A stretch of 64,000 bases of DNA. Origin: Acanthosepion pharaonis (Eukaryota; Mollusca; Cephalopoda; Sepiida; Sepiidae). Positions 53,563 to 63,827 of this stretch are shown one piece after another; position 1 is the stretch's first letter; each line of letters opens with the position of its first letter. The stretch is from NCBI GenBank assembly GCA_903632075.3, contig CAHIKZ030000060.1:924501-988500 (forward strand). Direction: 5' to 3'. The translations under genes were made by a program, and so were the position numbers. A model generated the notes under the pieces. It did not search any database, was not told where the DNA came from, and saw only the letters and a program-made list of their open reading frames with translations.

Positions 53563-54135
53563 AGAGTGAACCAGATAAATCTATTGATTTTACGAATGTA
53601 AACAAATGCCAATCGGCCGGAGTGCTCTATTCATTTTACTGAAGATATATTGTATGTTTGGTAACTTGTTTCTACGTTTTCCGTGTTGCAGACTACTCAG
53701 GTGTTTTTTTTAACTTCGATGGAACCAACCTGTGGTATATACTGCAATTATACTGAACTGACATTAGTTACAGTTTCTGTTAAATAGCGTACAGTCTGGT
53801 TAAATGAACAGTTTCAATAAGGCCAGTACGCTCGAATCCTAGGCCACTGTTAGTCGTCACTTCTAGCTAGTACATCCATCGACTACTTTTGAACATTTCC
53901 GTCTACGCAACAAATGTCACTGGCACAACCCGTGGTATGGCTTTCAAGCACTTCCCCACGGAACCGCATGTTGGGCTTGTTTGTTCAGATCAATAGCATC
54001 AAGAAATTACCTCCTTGACAAAGTTGACTAAGTTGAGTTACTAATCGGGGCCTTATTGACGTTTGCTCAGTAATAACTTGTGAACAGCACACGCCAAAAT
54101 CAAGCTGGTAGCAAAGAAATAAAAGGTTTAAAATT
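53563..54135. other. No recognised feature
   Basis: No recognised genes or elements. Confidence 0.5.
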
Positions 54136-54139
54136 ACAT

Positions 54140-54249
54140 ACTCAGAATTATCCTGTGGAATCTAGTTGAATTGAAGCGTTTAATCCCTGGAATGGATAAT
54201 TCAAATTTAGATTCAGTAGAAACAGGGCGAACAATAACTGGACAATACT
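54140..54249 (+). mobile_element. SINE-T, 5' part, split by solo LTR
   Basis: Damaged tRNA-like head, then ATTCAGTAGAAACAGGGCGAAC and AATAACTGGACAATAC. The body resumes at 55058 with GTACTAAAAATAAGAACTAG. Confidence 0.75.
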
Positions 54250-55057
54250 GTCGTGTCAACTAAAATATCAAATACAATATTTATAAACCAATCACACTCA
54301 AGAAAACACTTACATCTTAAAACACACCAATAAAATCATAGATTACAAATCAGAATGTTTGTTGTATTAGTCATCATTATTTTTAGGTAGATACCGACCA
54401 AATATCGTACGGACGTAGTAGAAGACATACCACGTGACTTCTTAGGGCCAATTAGAAATAAATAAGTAATTTAATTCTGGAGCCGATTTTGTTACGAAAA
54501 AAGTGTATAAAAACATACGAAATCCGTTCCCAAAGAGGATATATACAACTGTCACCAAACTCCACGCAACTCTTGCTTATGATCTTCACGACCTCATGCT
54601 AAAAGCGACGGTGTTGACAAACTTCAGACTACGGCAACACCGCCAACAGTAAGAAATAATTTCTTACTATCTCTCGTATCCGCTTTACTATGAATCACGC
54701 ACACACATGTTGACTTTTTCATACAAACACACATATCACAACATTTTATTGTTTCTCACATACGTACACAAAGACAGTTTATATTGTATTTTAGAACTTT
54801 ATTAACCCAAATAAAAAGACATTACTTTCCAATCTATCATCAACTGCTTGTATTCTTGTCGTTATATTAAATTAATGTTTATTTGTTGAAACTTCGTTGT
54901 CTTTTTCTACTGAATTTTATTCCTTCAATGAAAATCGTGTGATTATTCTAGACGGCCAAATTACGAGCGACCCTGTAATCATATTTTGTTAATGTATCGA
55001 ATCACGACACTCCAAATTTTAACATTTAACGAAAAACCGAGTATAAGGATTCCTACA
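54250..55057 (+). mobile_element. Solo LTR, family 1, copy 2
   Basis: Starts TGTCGTGTCAAC and ends GGATTCCTACA, collinear with 11660-12460. TATA box GTGTATAAAAACAT near 54504; AATAAA near 54810. Flanks are ATAC (54246-54249) and GTAC (55058-55061), a 4-bp duplication with one mismatch. Since the split SINE rejoins exactly, the insertion boundaries are well supported. Confidence 0.9.
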
Positions 55058-55285
55058 GTACTAAAAATAAGAACTAGACAAGATATCCGTCGACATTGAC
55101 AGCAGTAGGAGGACAATTAATCCCCGTAGAAAAATAAAAAATAAAAAAATAAAATAAAAGGTTAATTTCAAAATTATCTAAAGGCTATCCAGATCAAAGG
55201 CCGGGAGTCGCAACGGCTGAAATGTAGTGGCAATAACAAGATGAGGACAATAGTTCGAACGTATATTATATAAATAATAACTCTT
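55058..55285 (+). mobile_element. SINE-T, 3' part
   Basis: TAAGAACTAGACAAGATATC, an A-rich stretch with AAAATAAAA, AATAAAAGGTTAATTTC, a degenerated core (AAAGGCCGGGAGTCGCAACG, GGCTGAAATGTAGTGG) and AAGATGAGGACAATAGTTCG. Confidence 0.75.
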
Positions 55286-56273
55286 CATCGCTGAAAATTG
55301 GATAGATGAAAATAGATTCGGCGTGTTTTTTTTATGAAGGGAGATAAATTAATTTATTATAGATATGCAACCATGCTTTTTCGCTTCAAGTCTCGTCCAC
55401 TTGTATTGAATGGTATAATAATGGCTTTAAGTACCTCCATGAGATTGCTAAAAAAGAGCATAGCATGATGAAAAAAGACGCCAAACTTGACGAAAACAAA
55501 TTTTTATCGTCAAAATGTTCATGTTATTATTAAGAGGAAAGATGAAAGTATTTTTGGGGTATATTTTTTTAACATTTTTTTTATCGTTCCGAGCACGTTC
55601 GAAATTTTCGTTAAAAATCTGAGTCAGCAAAATTGACAGATAATCGACCATGGCCTCAATTTTTTTTCCATTTTATAAAAAAGATGAAAATCTCACTTTG
55701 AAATTCTTTTAAAAATCAATTCTCATTTTTTAAAAACTTAAGAAAATCAGAAATTATAATGATTTTTTAAAATATTTTGAACCAAGTTTGACTTAGCTTC
55801 TGCGCCTAAAAGAGAAAATAAAACAAAGTAGGTGATAACCTTTCGCGTCACTTGACAGGTGTTGAATGACGTTTGACGGATTACGTGATCATAATTTGTT
55901 CTATGGAAGGCGAAAAGTGAAGTTATTTAGATTTAAGTGAACAAATTATTTACATCGTTATTTTTAAGGAAAACTTTCAGCGCTCTAATTTTTTTTGTAC
56001 TAATACGTTGTAACAATAAGATATGAGGACAATAGTCTGATTGTAAATAATGTAAATAATGCTAACCCAGAAACAGAAAATTCGTCAGTATTCAAATGGT
56101 TGCCAACTAACATTAACATCTGTCACTGATCAGAAAAAAATTGGAGAGATTATTAAATTTGGCAACACGTGTAGATAATGACTTTAACCCTACCAAGTGA
56201 TCTTGTGTGGGTGATGTCAGCCATGTGTGAAAAATGTCATCGTTTTGTACGTAGAAAGAAATGGAAGAGGATA

Positions 56274-56279
<6 letters not shown>
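55286..56279. other. Mostly unrecognised; SINE-T tail near 56000-56070
   Basis: 56003-56062 (ATACGTTGTAACAATAAGAT, GAGGACAATAGTCTGATTG) is the extreme 3' end of SINE-T. Short ORFs elsewhere have no domain. Confidence 0.5.

Positions 56280-56328
<49 letters not shown>
56280..56328. repeat. (TA)n microsatellite
   Basis: Pure TA run. From 56329 to 56985 nothing is recognised. Confidence 0.95.
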
Positions 56329-56330
<2 letters not shown>

Positions 56331-56987
56331 CGTTTTCTGATAAGAAATCTTTCTGATTTGTCTTCATTTCCTCCCTTCTGTACTCTGTTATCCGTTTACT
56401 TGTCTAACGAGACATTTTATTGACAGGTGTTTGTAGCCAGCAAATTAACAGTTAATAGGCTAGTCAGGGTTTAGATAAATATACAAACAAATAAAGCGTT
56501 TGGCTGAAAGGTCACGTGGTCTATTAGCTTGTGTTAACGTATGCATGTGTACCGAACGTGTAACATGCCATGTTCTTCGGCGATTTATGTGGTTCACTGA
56601 CAGGTCTGAATTTTAAGGGCCAATTGCTTCATTCAACTGAACAGAGAGGAAGACAATTGTAGCTACGTTCAGGTCTGGTTGTAACCTTGGACATTCCACA
56701 GGAATTGCAGTGTGGACATTATTTATTAAGGTAAATCCGTGAAATGACAAGTGCTTGAATTGCCGGTAGAAATGGTCAGCTGGTTTTATCTTTTCAGGCT
56801 ATTAACTGACCAATGATGGATGGCCACTTGTTTTAGCGATCAGACTTTTCACTGTAGCAAATCAGACGAATAATGGGCAATGTTTTCTCGTTCTATTTTT
56901 TTCTCTCACAGAATAAAAAATAGACAAATTGAAACATTCAGCTTGTTGACTATTTGATTAAGAGGAAAACAATTAAAACAAATGTAT

Positions 56988-57140
56988 TCAAACTATAGTT
57001 GTAGCGCGGAAAGTGTAAAGGTTATTGATGCTGGAAGTGAATTCGGCGGGCTGAGTTCAATTCCCACTAATCTGTTTTGTTCAATTTACACTAATATCCT
57101 TAGAAAGAACGAAAAGATACATGAACATCTATATATAACA
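56988..57140 (+). mobile_element. tRNA-like SINE head and body
   Basis: GTAGCGCGGAAAGTGTAAAG followed by B-box-like GAGTTCAATTCCCAC (57052-57066). The body is short and passes into LINE-C. Confidence 0.5.
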
Positions 57141-57345
57141 GTAAGTTCTATTCTAATAATTCATTTCCTCGCACTTCTCGTCAGTGGAACTCTCTTCCGG
57201 CTTCTTGCATCCCTGCCATCTACGTTCTTCAAAAGTTTAAATGCAACGTCAATCGCCATCTTCTGTATTCCTGAAACTGTTCTTTTATTGTCCTTTCCCC
57301 TCACTAAAGTCTTCTCATTTTCTCCCACTTTCATTAATTGACGTG
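57141..57345 (+). mobile_element. LINE-C C-terminal fragment
   Basis: VSSILIIHFLALLVSGTLFR, LLASLPSTFFKSLNATSIAI, FCIPETVLLLSF: the FFxxxxxLW..LP..F..FKxLN pattern of LINE-C with substitutions, e.g. loss of WN. Confidence 0.7.
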
Positions 57346-57635
57346 CAGAGGTTTGGCGATGTTTGGCGATTCCCGGCTACAGCTTCTTGATTGTATGACC
57401 CTAAGACTCAAGTAAAGGGGTGTCTATAGTACTGAGAAATGTGAGAAAAAAGACATTTTAAGCATGTGAAAACGGATTAAACATGAGAAAATGACTATTT
57501 AAATTAAACATAAACTACATTTTTATTTCACTCATTGACTGGATACCCATGGCCGTCAAAACATCTCCTCCGTTCTGAACCTACTGTTTCCAGTAAACAC
57601 TTGCGTCTTAGTGGCATTATCTCCTTATCTGAGTT
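57346..57635. other. No recognised feature
   Basis: About 290 bp without assignment. Confidence 0.5.
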
Positions 57636-57639
57636 CCTG

Positions 57640-57885
57640 GAATAAGGGGTCATTATTATTTACACTGTTTATATTCAGACTATTGTTTTTCTCTTCGTTG
57701 TTGTTATTGCGGCCGCCATTAGATGTATATCGATCTGGTTATTCTGAACTTAAATTTTTATTTAATCTACGGGGTTAGATTGTTATCGTCCCACTGCCCG
57801 TGTCTAGAGACACATCGTGTAGTTCTTATGTTTAATACTGTTCAGTTATTACTCGTCCGTTTCCACTGAATTTGAGTACACACTG
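57640..57885 (-). mobile_element. SINE-T minus copy
   Basis: On the minus strand: GTGTGTACTCAAATTCAGTG, AAACGGACGAGTAATAACTG, AACAGTATTAAACATAAGAA, ... ATGGCGGCCGCAATAACAAC. The catalytic-like core is deleted. Confidence 0.75.
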
Positions 57886-58030
57886 TTCAAAATTTCGTCT
57901 CGGTTTTTCAGAGTGATGTACATCTGATGATGGCCGGATGGCCCAACGGCCGAAGCGTTGTGATAACAACGAAGATGAGGACAATAGTCCGAATATGTTG
58001 TGTAAATAATTATTATATGGGGCGAAATGA
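57886..58030 (+). mobile_element. SINE-T 3' module, plus copy
   Basis: CATCTGATGATGGCCGGATG, then CCCAACGGCCGAAGCGTTGT, GATAACAACGAAGATGAGGA, CAATAGTCCGAATATG. It lies immediately head to head with the preceding minus copy. Confidence 0.8.
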
Positions 58031-58261
58031 TAAAAAAAAAAGAAAAAGAATTCATCTTCGTCGAGGGTTAATTTGAAGAGTATATTGGTCTTTGTGTTGA
58101 CTACCAGTCTAGGAGAAGGGAAAAAGTTTAGAACTCAAAACCAACCTAAATAGAGATGGGCTACACAGGCTTTCTTGCCCAAGATTCCCTATTGCTGCGA
58201 CGGTTACAGTGAATGTGTTGCATACGACGATAATACAGCACTCTAGACGGCTTGAATGTTA

Positions 58262-59828
58262 CACTCCTGATCAAAAATTAAAGACCACTTGAAAATTTTT
58301 TATAAGAGACTGTCATGGATACATTATAAACTTTTTTCTTATTTAAGGTTACTAATTCTACAATCTAAAAGTTTATGTAGACAAAAAGTTATAATCCGAT
58401 CAATTTATTCAGAAATGGACATTTTTATAAAATGAGGCGTTTTACACTTGATCAAAATTATAAGACCAGGGGGTATAAATTGTTAGATCTAGGGTAATTC
58501 CAATGTTTTTAGTTCAGTTAGAGATTAGCAATCACTGCGTAAAGGTGTCACCATGCCTTAAGCAAGCAAACTTACTGAAGTTGAGCTTGCTCGAATTCTA
58601 GATTTCCATAATCAAGGTTTGTCACAGCGGGTGATCTCAGCTAAGGTAAATCGCAGTAAAACTGTGATTTGCAACTTTCTAAAGGACAGTGCGAATTATG
58701 AAAACGCAAAGTCTACTGGTAGCCCCAAAATATTCCTCCGGCATTGAGTAGGAGAATAAGACGGGTTGTTGTGAAAGCCAGTGGACTTTCTTCTAGTCAA
58801 ATTAAGGCAGCCACAGATGCTGATTGCAGTCCAGTAACCTTCAGACGACACTTACGACAAAAAAGGCATAGTAAATAAAAAGCGTAAACAAATTCCTCGG
58901 CTGCTTTCATGTCACAAAGTGAACCGTTTAAGGTTTGGTCGTGAATACCAAACGTGGGACATTGAGAAGTGGAAGAAAGTCGTGTTTTCTGATGAGAACA
59001 AATTCAATCTAGATGGTTCTGATGGCTTCCAATGATATTGGCATAACAAAAAAAATGCCTCCTGAATTTTTCTCCACACATCATAGTGGTGGAGGGTCCC
59101 TAATGGTATGGGGTGCCTTTTCTTACAGAAGGACGATGGAGCTCCATGTGGTGCAGAGTCGTCAGACATCGGATGGTTATGTTAGCATGCTACAAAAAGC
59201 ATCGTTGGTGACGGAGGGCCATCATTTGTGCGGGGATGGATGGTTATTCCAACAGGATAATGCTGCAATCCATGCTGCATGCCGGACCTTGACCATTTCT
59301 ACAAGAAAATGGCGTCCATCTCTTGAGACATCCTGCATGCATGCTCACCGGACATGAACCCAATTGAAAATGTTTGGGGATGGATGGCAAGAGATATTTA
59401 TCGAAATGGCAAACAATATTCAACAAAAAAATGAACTTTTTGAAGCTATCTTCAGAAGCTGGAGCAATATTCCTTGCAGCTTAATGGAAACACTAATTTC
59501 TAGCATGCCCCAAAGAATTTTTGAAGTCATCAAAACCAGTGGAGGTAGAACTCGTTATTAAATTTGGTTGTTGAATGTTTTCGTACACTTTTCGTACAAT
59601 TTCGTAGACTTTTTATTTCTGGTCTTATAATTTTGATCAAGTGTAAAACTCCTCATTTTATAAAAATGTCAATTTCTCAATAAAATATTCGGATTATGAC
59701 TTTTAGTCTACATAACCTTTTAGATTATAAAATTAGTAACCTTAAGTAAGAAATGTTTAAAATTCTTCCATAAAAAATAGTCTTTTTAAAAAAACTTTCA
59801 AGTTGTCTTAAATTTTTGATCAGGAGTG
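58262..59828 (+). mobile_element. Tc1-type transposon with IR/DR ends, near complete
   Basis: Flanked by TA at 58260-58261 and 59829-59830. Terminal inverted repeats of about 210 bp each hold an outer and an inner direct repeat of GATCAAAAxTTAxAAGACCA (58268, 58450; inverted at 59617, 59805), the IR/DR layout. Inside, transposase frames (shifted) run from a helix-turn-helix region (about 58560-58720), through VVFSDENKFN (58980, first Asp), WFQQDNAAIHAA (59241, second Asp) and SPDMNPIENVWGWMARDIYR (59348, Glu), to a stop near 59562. At least four frameshifts or stops inactivate it. Length 1567 bp is normal for Tc1 elements. Confidence 0.93.
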
Positions 59829-59884
59829 TATTGTTTTGAACAGAATATTTGTTTTGTTTGTAAAATAAAAGAAATACTTTCTTT

Positions 59885-60565
59885 TTATGTGTCGTGTCCT
59901 TTCAGGACGTAGATGATCATGGCCCTCCACTTCACCCTATGCCTTGTGGCTCTCCAGAGGTTTTGTATTTCTGCCAACTCCCCCAGACCACGTTCCGCCA
60001 TCCACCTGCCTAAGCCCGCCACGTACGTCATGCGCTGCATTCCCCTGTCTCTTTTCCCCTCTATTCGCCCCATGAGTATCAGATTCTCCAGGCCCTCTTT
60101 TCACATCAAGTGTCCCAGAAATTTCATCTGCCTCTTCTTTATGTTAAGTATAAGCTTCCTCCTTGTTTGCGTCCTCTCCAAGACCTCATCGTTGCTCATA
60201 TGCTCGGTCTATGATATCCTTAGCATCCTTCTGTAGAACCACATCTCCGCCAACTCGAGTCTCTTCTTCAGCCTTGAGGATACTGTCTAACATTCGCTAC
60301 CGTATAGGAGGACAGATGTCACGTAGTAGCTCAGTACTCTTTTCTTTGTCACCATAGAAATACTCCTGTTTCGCAGTACTCTGCCCAGCTTCTGGAAGGC
60401 ACACTTGGCCATCCCAATCCGTCTTCGGATCTCAACGTCGCGCCTACCGTACTTCGTTAGAACTCTTCCCAGATACTTAAACTTCCGCACATGTTTGCTT
60501 TTAGTGTCCCCCGACCTGCAAATCGCATTTTGGGTTCATCCTTTTACTGATCACCATGCATTCTT
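59885..60565 (-). mobile_element. LINE-B reverse transcriptase C-terminal part, best copy
   Basis: From 60490 downwards on the minus strand: MRKFKYLGRVLTKYGRRDVE, IRRRIGMAKCAFQKLGRVLR, SYYVTSVLLYGSECW, WFYRRMLRI-like, RQMKFLGHL, KEGLENLILMGRIEGKRDRG, MQRMTYVAGLGRWMAERGLG and KGHDT at the 3' end (59885). These are the post-RT and C-terminal blocks of a non-LTR retrotransposon. The rest of the copy continues at 60966-61200. Isolated frameshifts separate the blocks. Confidence 0.92.
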
Positions 60566-60965
60566 TGTTGGGGCGCACCCACCTTCTGACTGATAATGGA
60601 CTTATCCCTCTACGATATAAGTCAGTGCTAGAGAGAGTAGATGTGTTGTGCGAGGATCAGAATCTAAGACAAGTGATGACCGTCCTTTACCCCAACCCCC
60701 TTTTTCGGCCTTGTGCCACATTTGTACAAAGTACAATAAATAATGTTGTGCGAGGATCAGGTTCAGCGACAGCAGTCGAGATCAGGTTACCATTACATAC
60801 CGTTGGACTGTAGACCTTTGCTATTGTTACTTACTAACCGGCGTTCCTTATTACTAATCACTCTGTTGTTAATTACCTCTTACAAATATACCAGTATTTA
60901 TCCCTACAACTGTGTTTGTCTTTATTCGAATACACACGCGAGGGAACACTCCCAACAGCTCAACA
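60566..60965. mobile_element. LTR-like insertion in LINE-B
   Basis: The block starts TGTTGGGGCGCACC and ends ACAGCTCAACA (TG...CA, TGTTG/CAACA inverted ends). TTCTT (60561-60565) and TTCTC (60966-60970) flank it, a 5-bp duplication with one difference. LINE-B sequence is continuous on both sides when compared with the copy at 11480-11530. No coding sequence is inside. Orientation is uncertain. Confidence 0.68.
60661..60743 (+). mobile_element. 83-bp retroposed fragment with 17-bp target duplication
   Basis: TGTTGTGCGAGGATCAG occurs at 60644-60660 and 60744-60760. The insert ends CGGCCTTGTGCCACATTTGT ... CAATAAATAA, the same 3' end as the insert at 44002-44263. A 5'-truncated LINE-mobilised retroposon fits. 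Confidence 0.9.
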
Positions 60966-61200
60966 TTCTCTCTTCTTGTATTTTATGGTTTGTCCTTTCT
61001 TCTCGCCCTCCCTCGCTACCTTCCGTAAGAGGTTTTGTAGTTTCTTTTCCGTGTCTGCTATCAGTACCGTGTCATTTCCATATATTATGTTGGTAAGGTC
61101 GTGGCTGCCAATGACGAATCCTGGTAGGATCTCCAGTTTTCTCAGAGATGCACAATTCAATAAAACCTGACTTTTGCCGAAAACAACAGAAGATTTCATG
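60966..61200 (-). mobile_element. LINE-B reverse transcriptase, upstream part
   Basis: The minus strand encodes LPGFVIGSHDLTNIIYGNDT (catalytic YxDD changed to YGND), VLIADTEKKLQNLLRKVARE and GEKKGQTIKYKKREC. This is the RT catalytic region with a mutated aspartate motif. The RT fingers are missing upstream. Confidence 0.85.
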
Positions 61201-61392
61201 AAAATATAATCAATTAAAAGCTACATGATAAACAGTTTTCACCTATTTGAGGCCCTGGTTTTCCTACCTGGAATAATTTTTGGCACACCTTTTCCATACA
61301 GATAGACATGGTAGTAATATTGGTAATATTTCCTTCGGAGTAAACGTTAGACATTTAGGGATCGTGCAGCCAAGGCTGCTTTCGATTGAAAT

Positions 61393-61398
<6 letters not shown>

Positions 61399-61434
<36 letters not shown>
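61399..61434. repeat. (TA)n microsatellite
   Basis: Pure TA run with imperfect ATATAAATCTATA continuation. Confidence 0.95.
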
Positions 61435-61438
<4 letters not shown>

Positions 61439-61484
61439 TTATATATAAATCTATATAAATTATAGATTGATATATAAAACCTTT

Positions 61485-61660
61485 CTATTAAATCATTTTC
61501 TCTGGAAAATAGATTTCTCAAGTTCAGGAGCTGTTATCGTTCTTTTCAGTATTGATACGAGTGAGGGTTTCCTTCCTAATCTTTTGTTTAAAGTAGTGTA
61601 GAATGTCAACAACTTGATTATGTCATTATTTTCTCTTTAAGTTACATGTGATATCCATTG
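61485..61660. repeat. Dispersed repeat F, copy 1
   Basis: GGAGCTGTTATCGTTCTTTTC, GGTTTCCTTCCTAATCTTTT and TGTCATTATTTTCTCTTTAA match 63828-64000 in the same orientation. Class unknown; 61660-61925 holds nothing recognised. Confidence 0.75.
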
Positions 61661-61929
61661 TTGTTGTTGCGGTTGTTAATAGTCCTCAAGTGATGTGGTT
61701 TCTGTTATTTAGTAAAGTCTATTGTTTGTGATTTTGTAGCGCCAGTCCACATGGTTTGAAGAAGGGTGGTTCCCATGACGATCGACATTTTCCCAAAGCC
61801 ATTTTTAACCATTGATCTGAAAACTGTATACTGCTGACAGTTTAGATATTTCAAAAATGACATGTTCATCTTTAATTAACCATAGCTAAGGATCGGAAGC
61901 TCATGAACGATTGAAATTAAGTTCAAATA

Positions 61930-62385
61930 TATAAATATAATTCCAGAAACATTTTCCAACTTATTCAAGATGATTTTTTAGCCCTCCCTAAACTTCTAAC
62001 TTTCTGTCTTGGAGTAACAAGGTGCCTCGAACGTTTCATGTACAATTTAATTTTCAAGTCTTTTGTCACTGCTCTTTAGACTGTCATAGCTGAAACTCCT
62101 CTCTCATGTGCCAAACGTCTTATGACTTGAGTTGGATCTTTTCTAATTGATCGCTTTAACTCTAATTTGAAATGATGATCCTTCTTCCTGTTGTGACCTC
62201 CTGATCCAGTTTTCCTGTCTACTGATCCCTCTTTTTAAAATTTATTCACTCTTCTTTTGATGGCTCTTGAAAGGACTTTGAAGATGGAAGCAAGAGTTAT
62301 GAATGCTAGTAATATTACTTATGGTCTGAATGATCTTTTTCCTCTCGCCATTGCTCATTTGCGAAAACAGTGGGTCTGCAAGAAA
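61930..62385 (-). mobile_element. Mariner-type transposase N-terminal half
   Basis: Minus-strand frames give LELKRSIRKDPTQVIRRLAH, ERGVSAMTV, stop, AVTKDLKIKLYMKRSRHLVT and PRQKVRSLGRAKKSS. This is a double helix-turn-helix DNA-binding region followed by the linker before the DDE domain, as in mariner-type transposases. The catalytic half is absent. It does not clearly belong with the 31055 family. Confidence 0.75.
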
Positions 62386-62639
62386 ACGATTTTAAACTGT
62401 TCTCTTTCTAGCTGAATAACTCAAAGGGTTTTTCAGTGATTCTTATGAAATTTGGTATCAAGATGGCTAATCGGCTTATCTGAAAACCTGGAAAAAAGCA
62501 ACTCAGTTTAGTGGGGTTTTTGTTTTAGATATTAAACATTTTTGGGGGTGGACAATAATGCTGTTATATGATTTGGACAATTTTGCTGTTACAACCGCTA
62601 CATTGAAAGCTGAAAGAAAACTCTTAGATATGATAGCAG

Positions 62640-63420
62640 TGGAAAGCAAGAAGAAAGTACTAACCATTATGAATAAGAAGACAGAAAGCCTGCTTGTCAG
62701 TAAAAGAAACAGTTCAAGTTGTTAGCTTACAAGTTAAGTTGTTAGCTTACATTAGGGATATCAAAAACCAAACGGGTATCAAATCTGGGTACAGACGAAA
62801 CAGTGGACAACATGATACAGGAATTTGAAAATGCCTAGGAATATCCCTTTTGGATAGTAATCAAAGAGGTAGGAATATATCATTAAAAACAAACAAAAAG
62901 AGTGCTGAAATGCTATGTAATATCTATTTTCCAATAAGGTAATGTAGGCTGATGAAAAACAAGGTAGCAATGGAGAAAAAGAAAGGACTATTAACTATAA
63001 GAAAATAGAATGCATGGTTATTAGCAAAAGAGACAACCCAAAATGTGGATTACTTAATGGGGATGCCAAAATAAAACTGGAGCAGAAATTTAACTACCTG
63101 GGTGGTTTTGTAACAAAGTCAAGGTAGCAACAGAAAATAATAAGAGATGACTATTAACTATCAGAAGATAGAATGCATGGTTGTCAGCAAAAGAGACAAC
63201 CCAACATGTAAACTACATAATGGGGATGCCAAAATCAAGTAGGTGCAGAAAATCTTGGCTGTTTTGTAACAAATGACAAAAAATATGATATAGAAATTCA
63301 AAGAGGCATGGAATGGCAAAAGATGCTTTTTAGAAAGTAAGCAAAGTATTAAGAGATAGTTAGCAAGGTCTAAGTCCAATATTTTGATCTAGTATAAAAG
63401 TATGGGAAGAGCTAATATCA
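62640..63420 (+). mobile_element. LINE-B fragments in three partial repeats
   Basis: A segment encoding roughly KKxECMVISKRDNPKCxLxNGDAKIKxEQKFNYLGGFVTK occurs at about 62980-63120 and again at 63145-63300; a shorter, diverged version lies at 62660-62720. The last copy continues into DIEIQRGMEWQKMLF and a SKQSIKR end. Same region as FKYLGRVLTKYGRRDVEIRRR of LINE-B. All are frameshifted. Confidence 0.75.
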
Positions 63421-63827
63421 GCTACTGGATTAAAAAAAACCTATTTTTCTTAAAAACTGTTTCAAGAGAAAGATTTTATAAATTTCAACTGAAAGCAGTA
63501 TTGGCTGCTCAGTCAATGAATGCCAAATGTTTCCATATAGGGAAATGGCTCTTATTATCATTACCATTCATAGAATTTTGAGTACAGTATTTACTTTAAT
63601 CCATGGGTATCAATTGTTCTCATATCTAGGGATATTTTGATTTGTTCTAATTTAGTATTGCCTTTGCCATGTTTACAGGGATCCATTTTCATTTACTATG
63701 GCATCAAATTCCCAAGCCAATATGATGCCAATGATAATGAAAATGGTAACATTAGCCATATCCTTATAAGGAAAAATTCAATGTTTATTAATTAAATATC
63801 TAATACTGCTGTGGGTTTGCAATTTAT
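63421..63827. other. No gene; isolated 140-bp satellite copy at 63495-63560
   Basis: GCTCAGTCAATGAATGCCAA ... CATATAGGGAAATGGCT matches the 46158-46515 unit. An inverted partial match (TTAGCCATATCCTTATAAGG) lies near 63752-63771. Confidence 0.6.

Noticed and set aside
57922..57985. Active hammerhead ribozyme
   Set aside because: The core-like residues are present, but no properly placed cleavage triplet or stem I could be found; kept only as a candidate structural resemblance.
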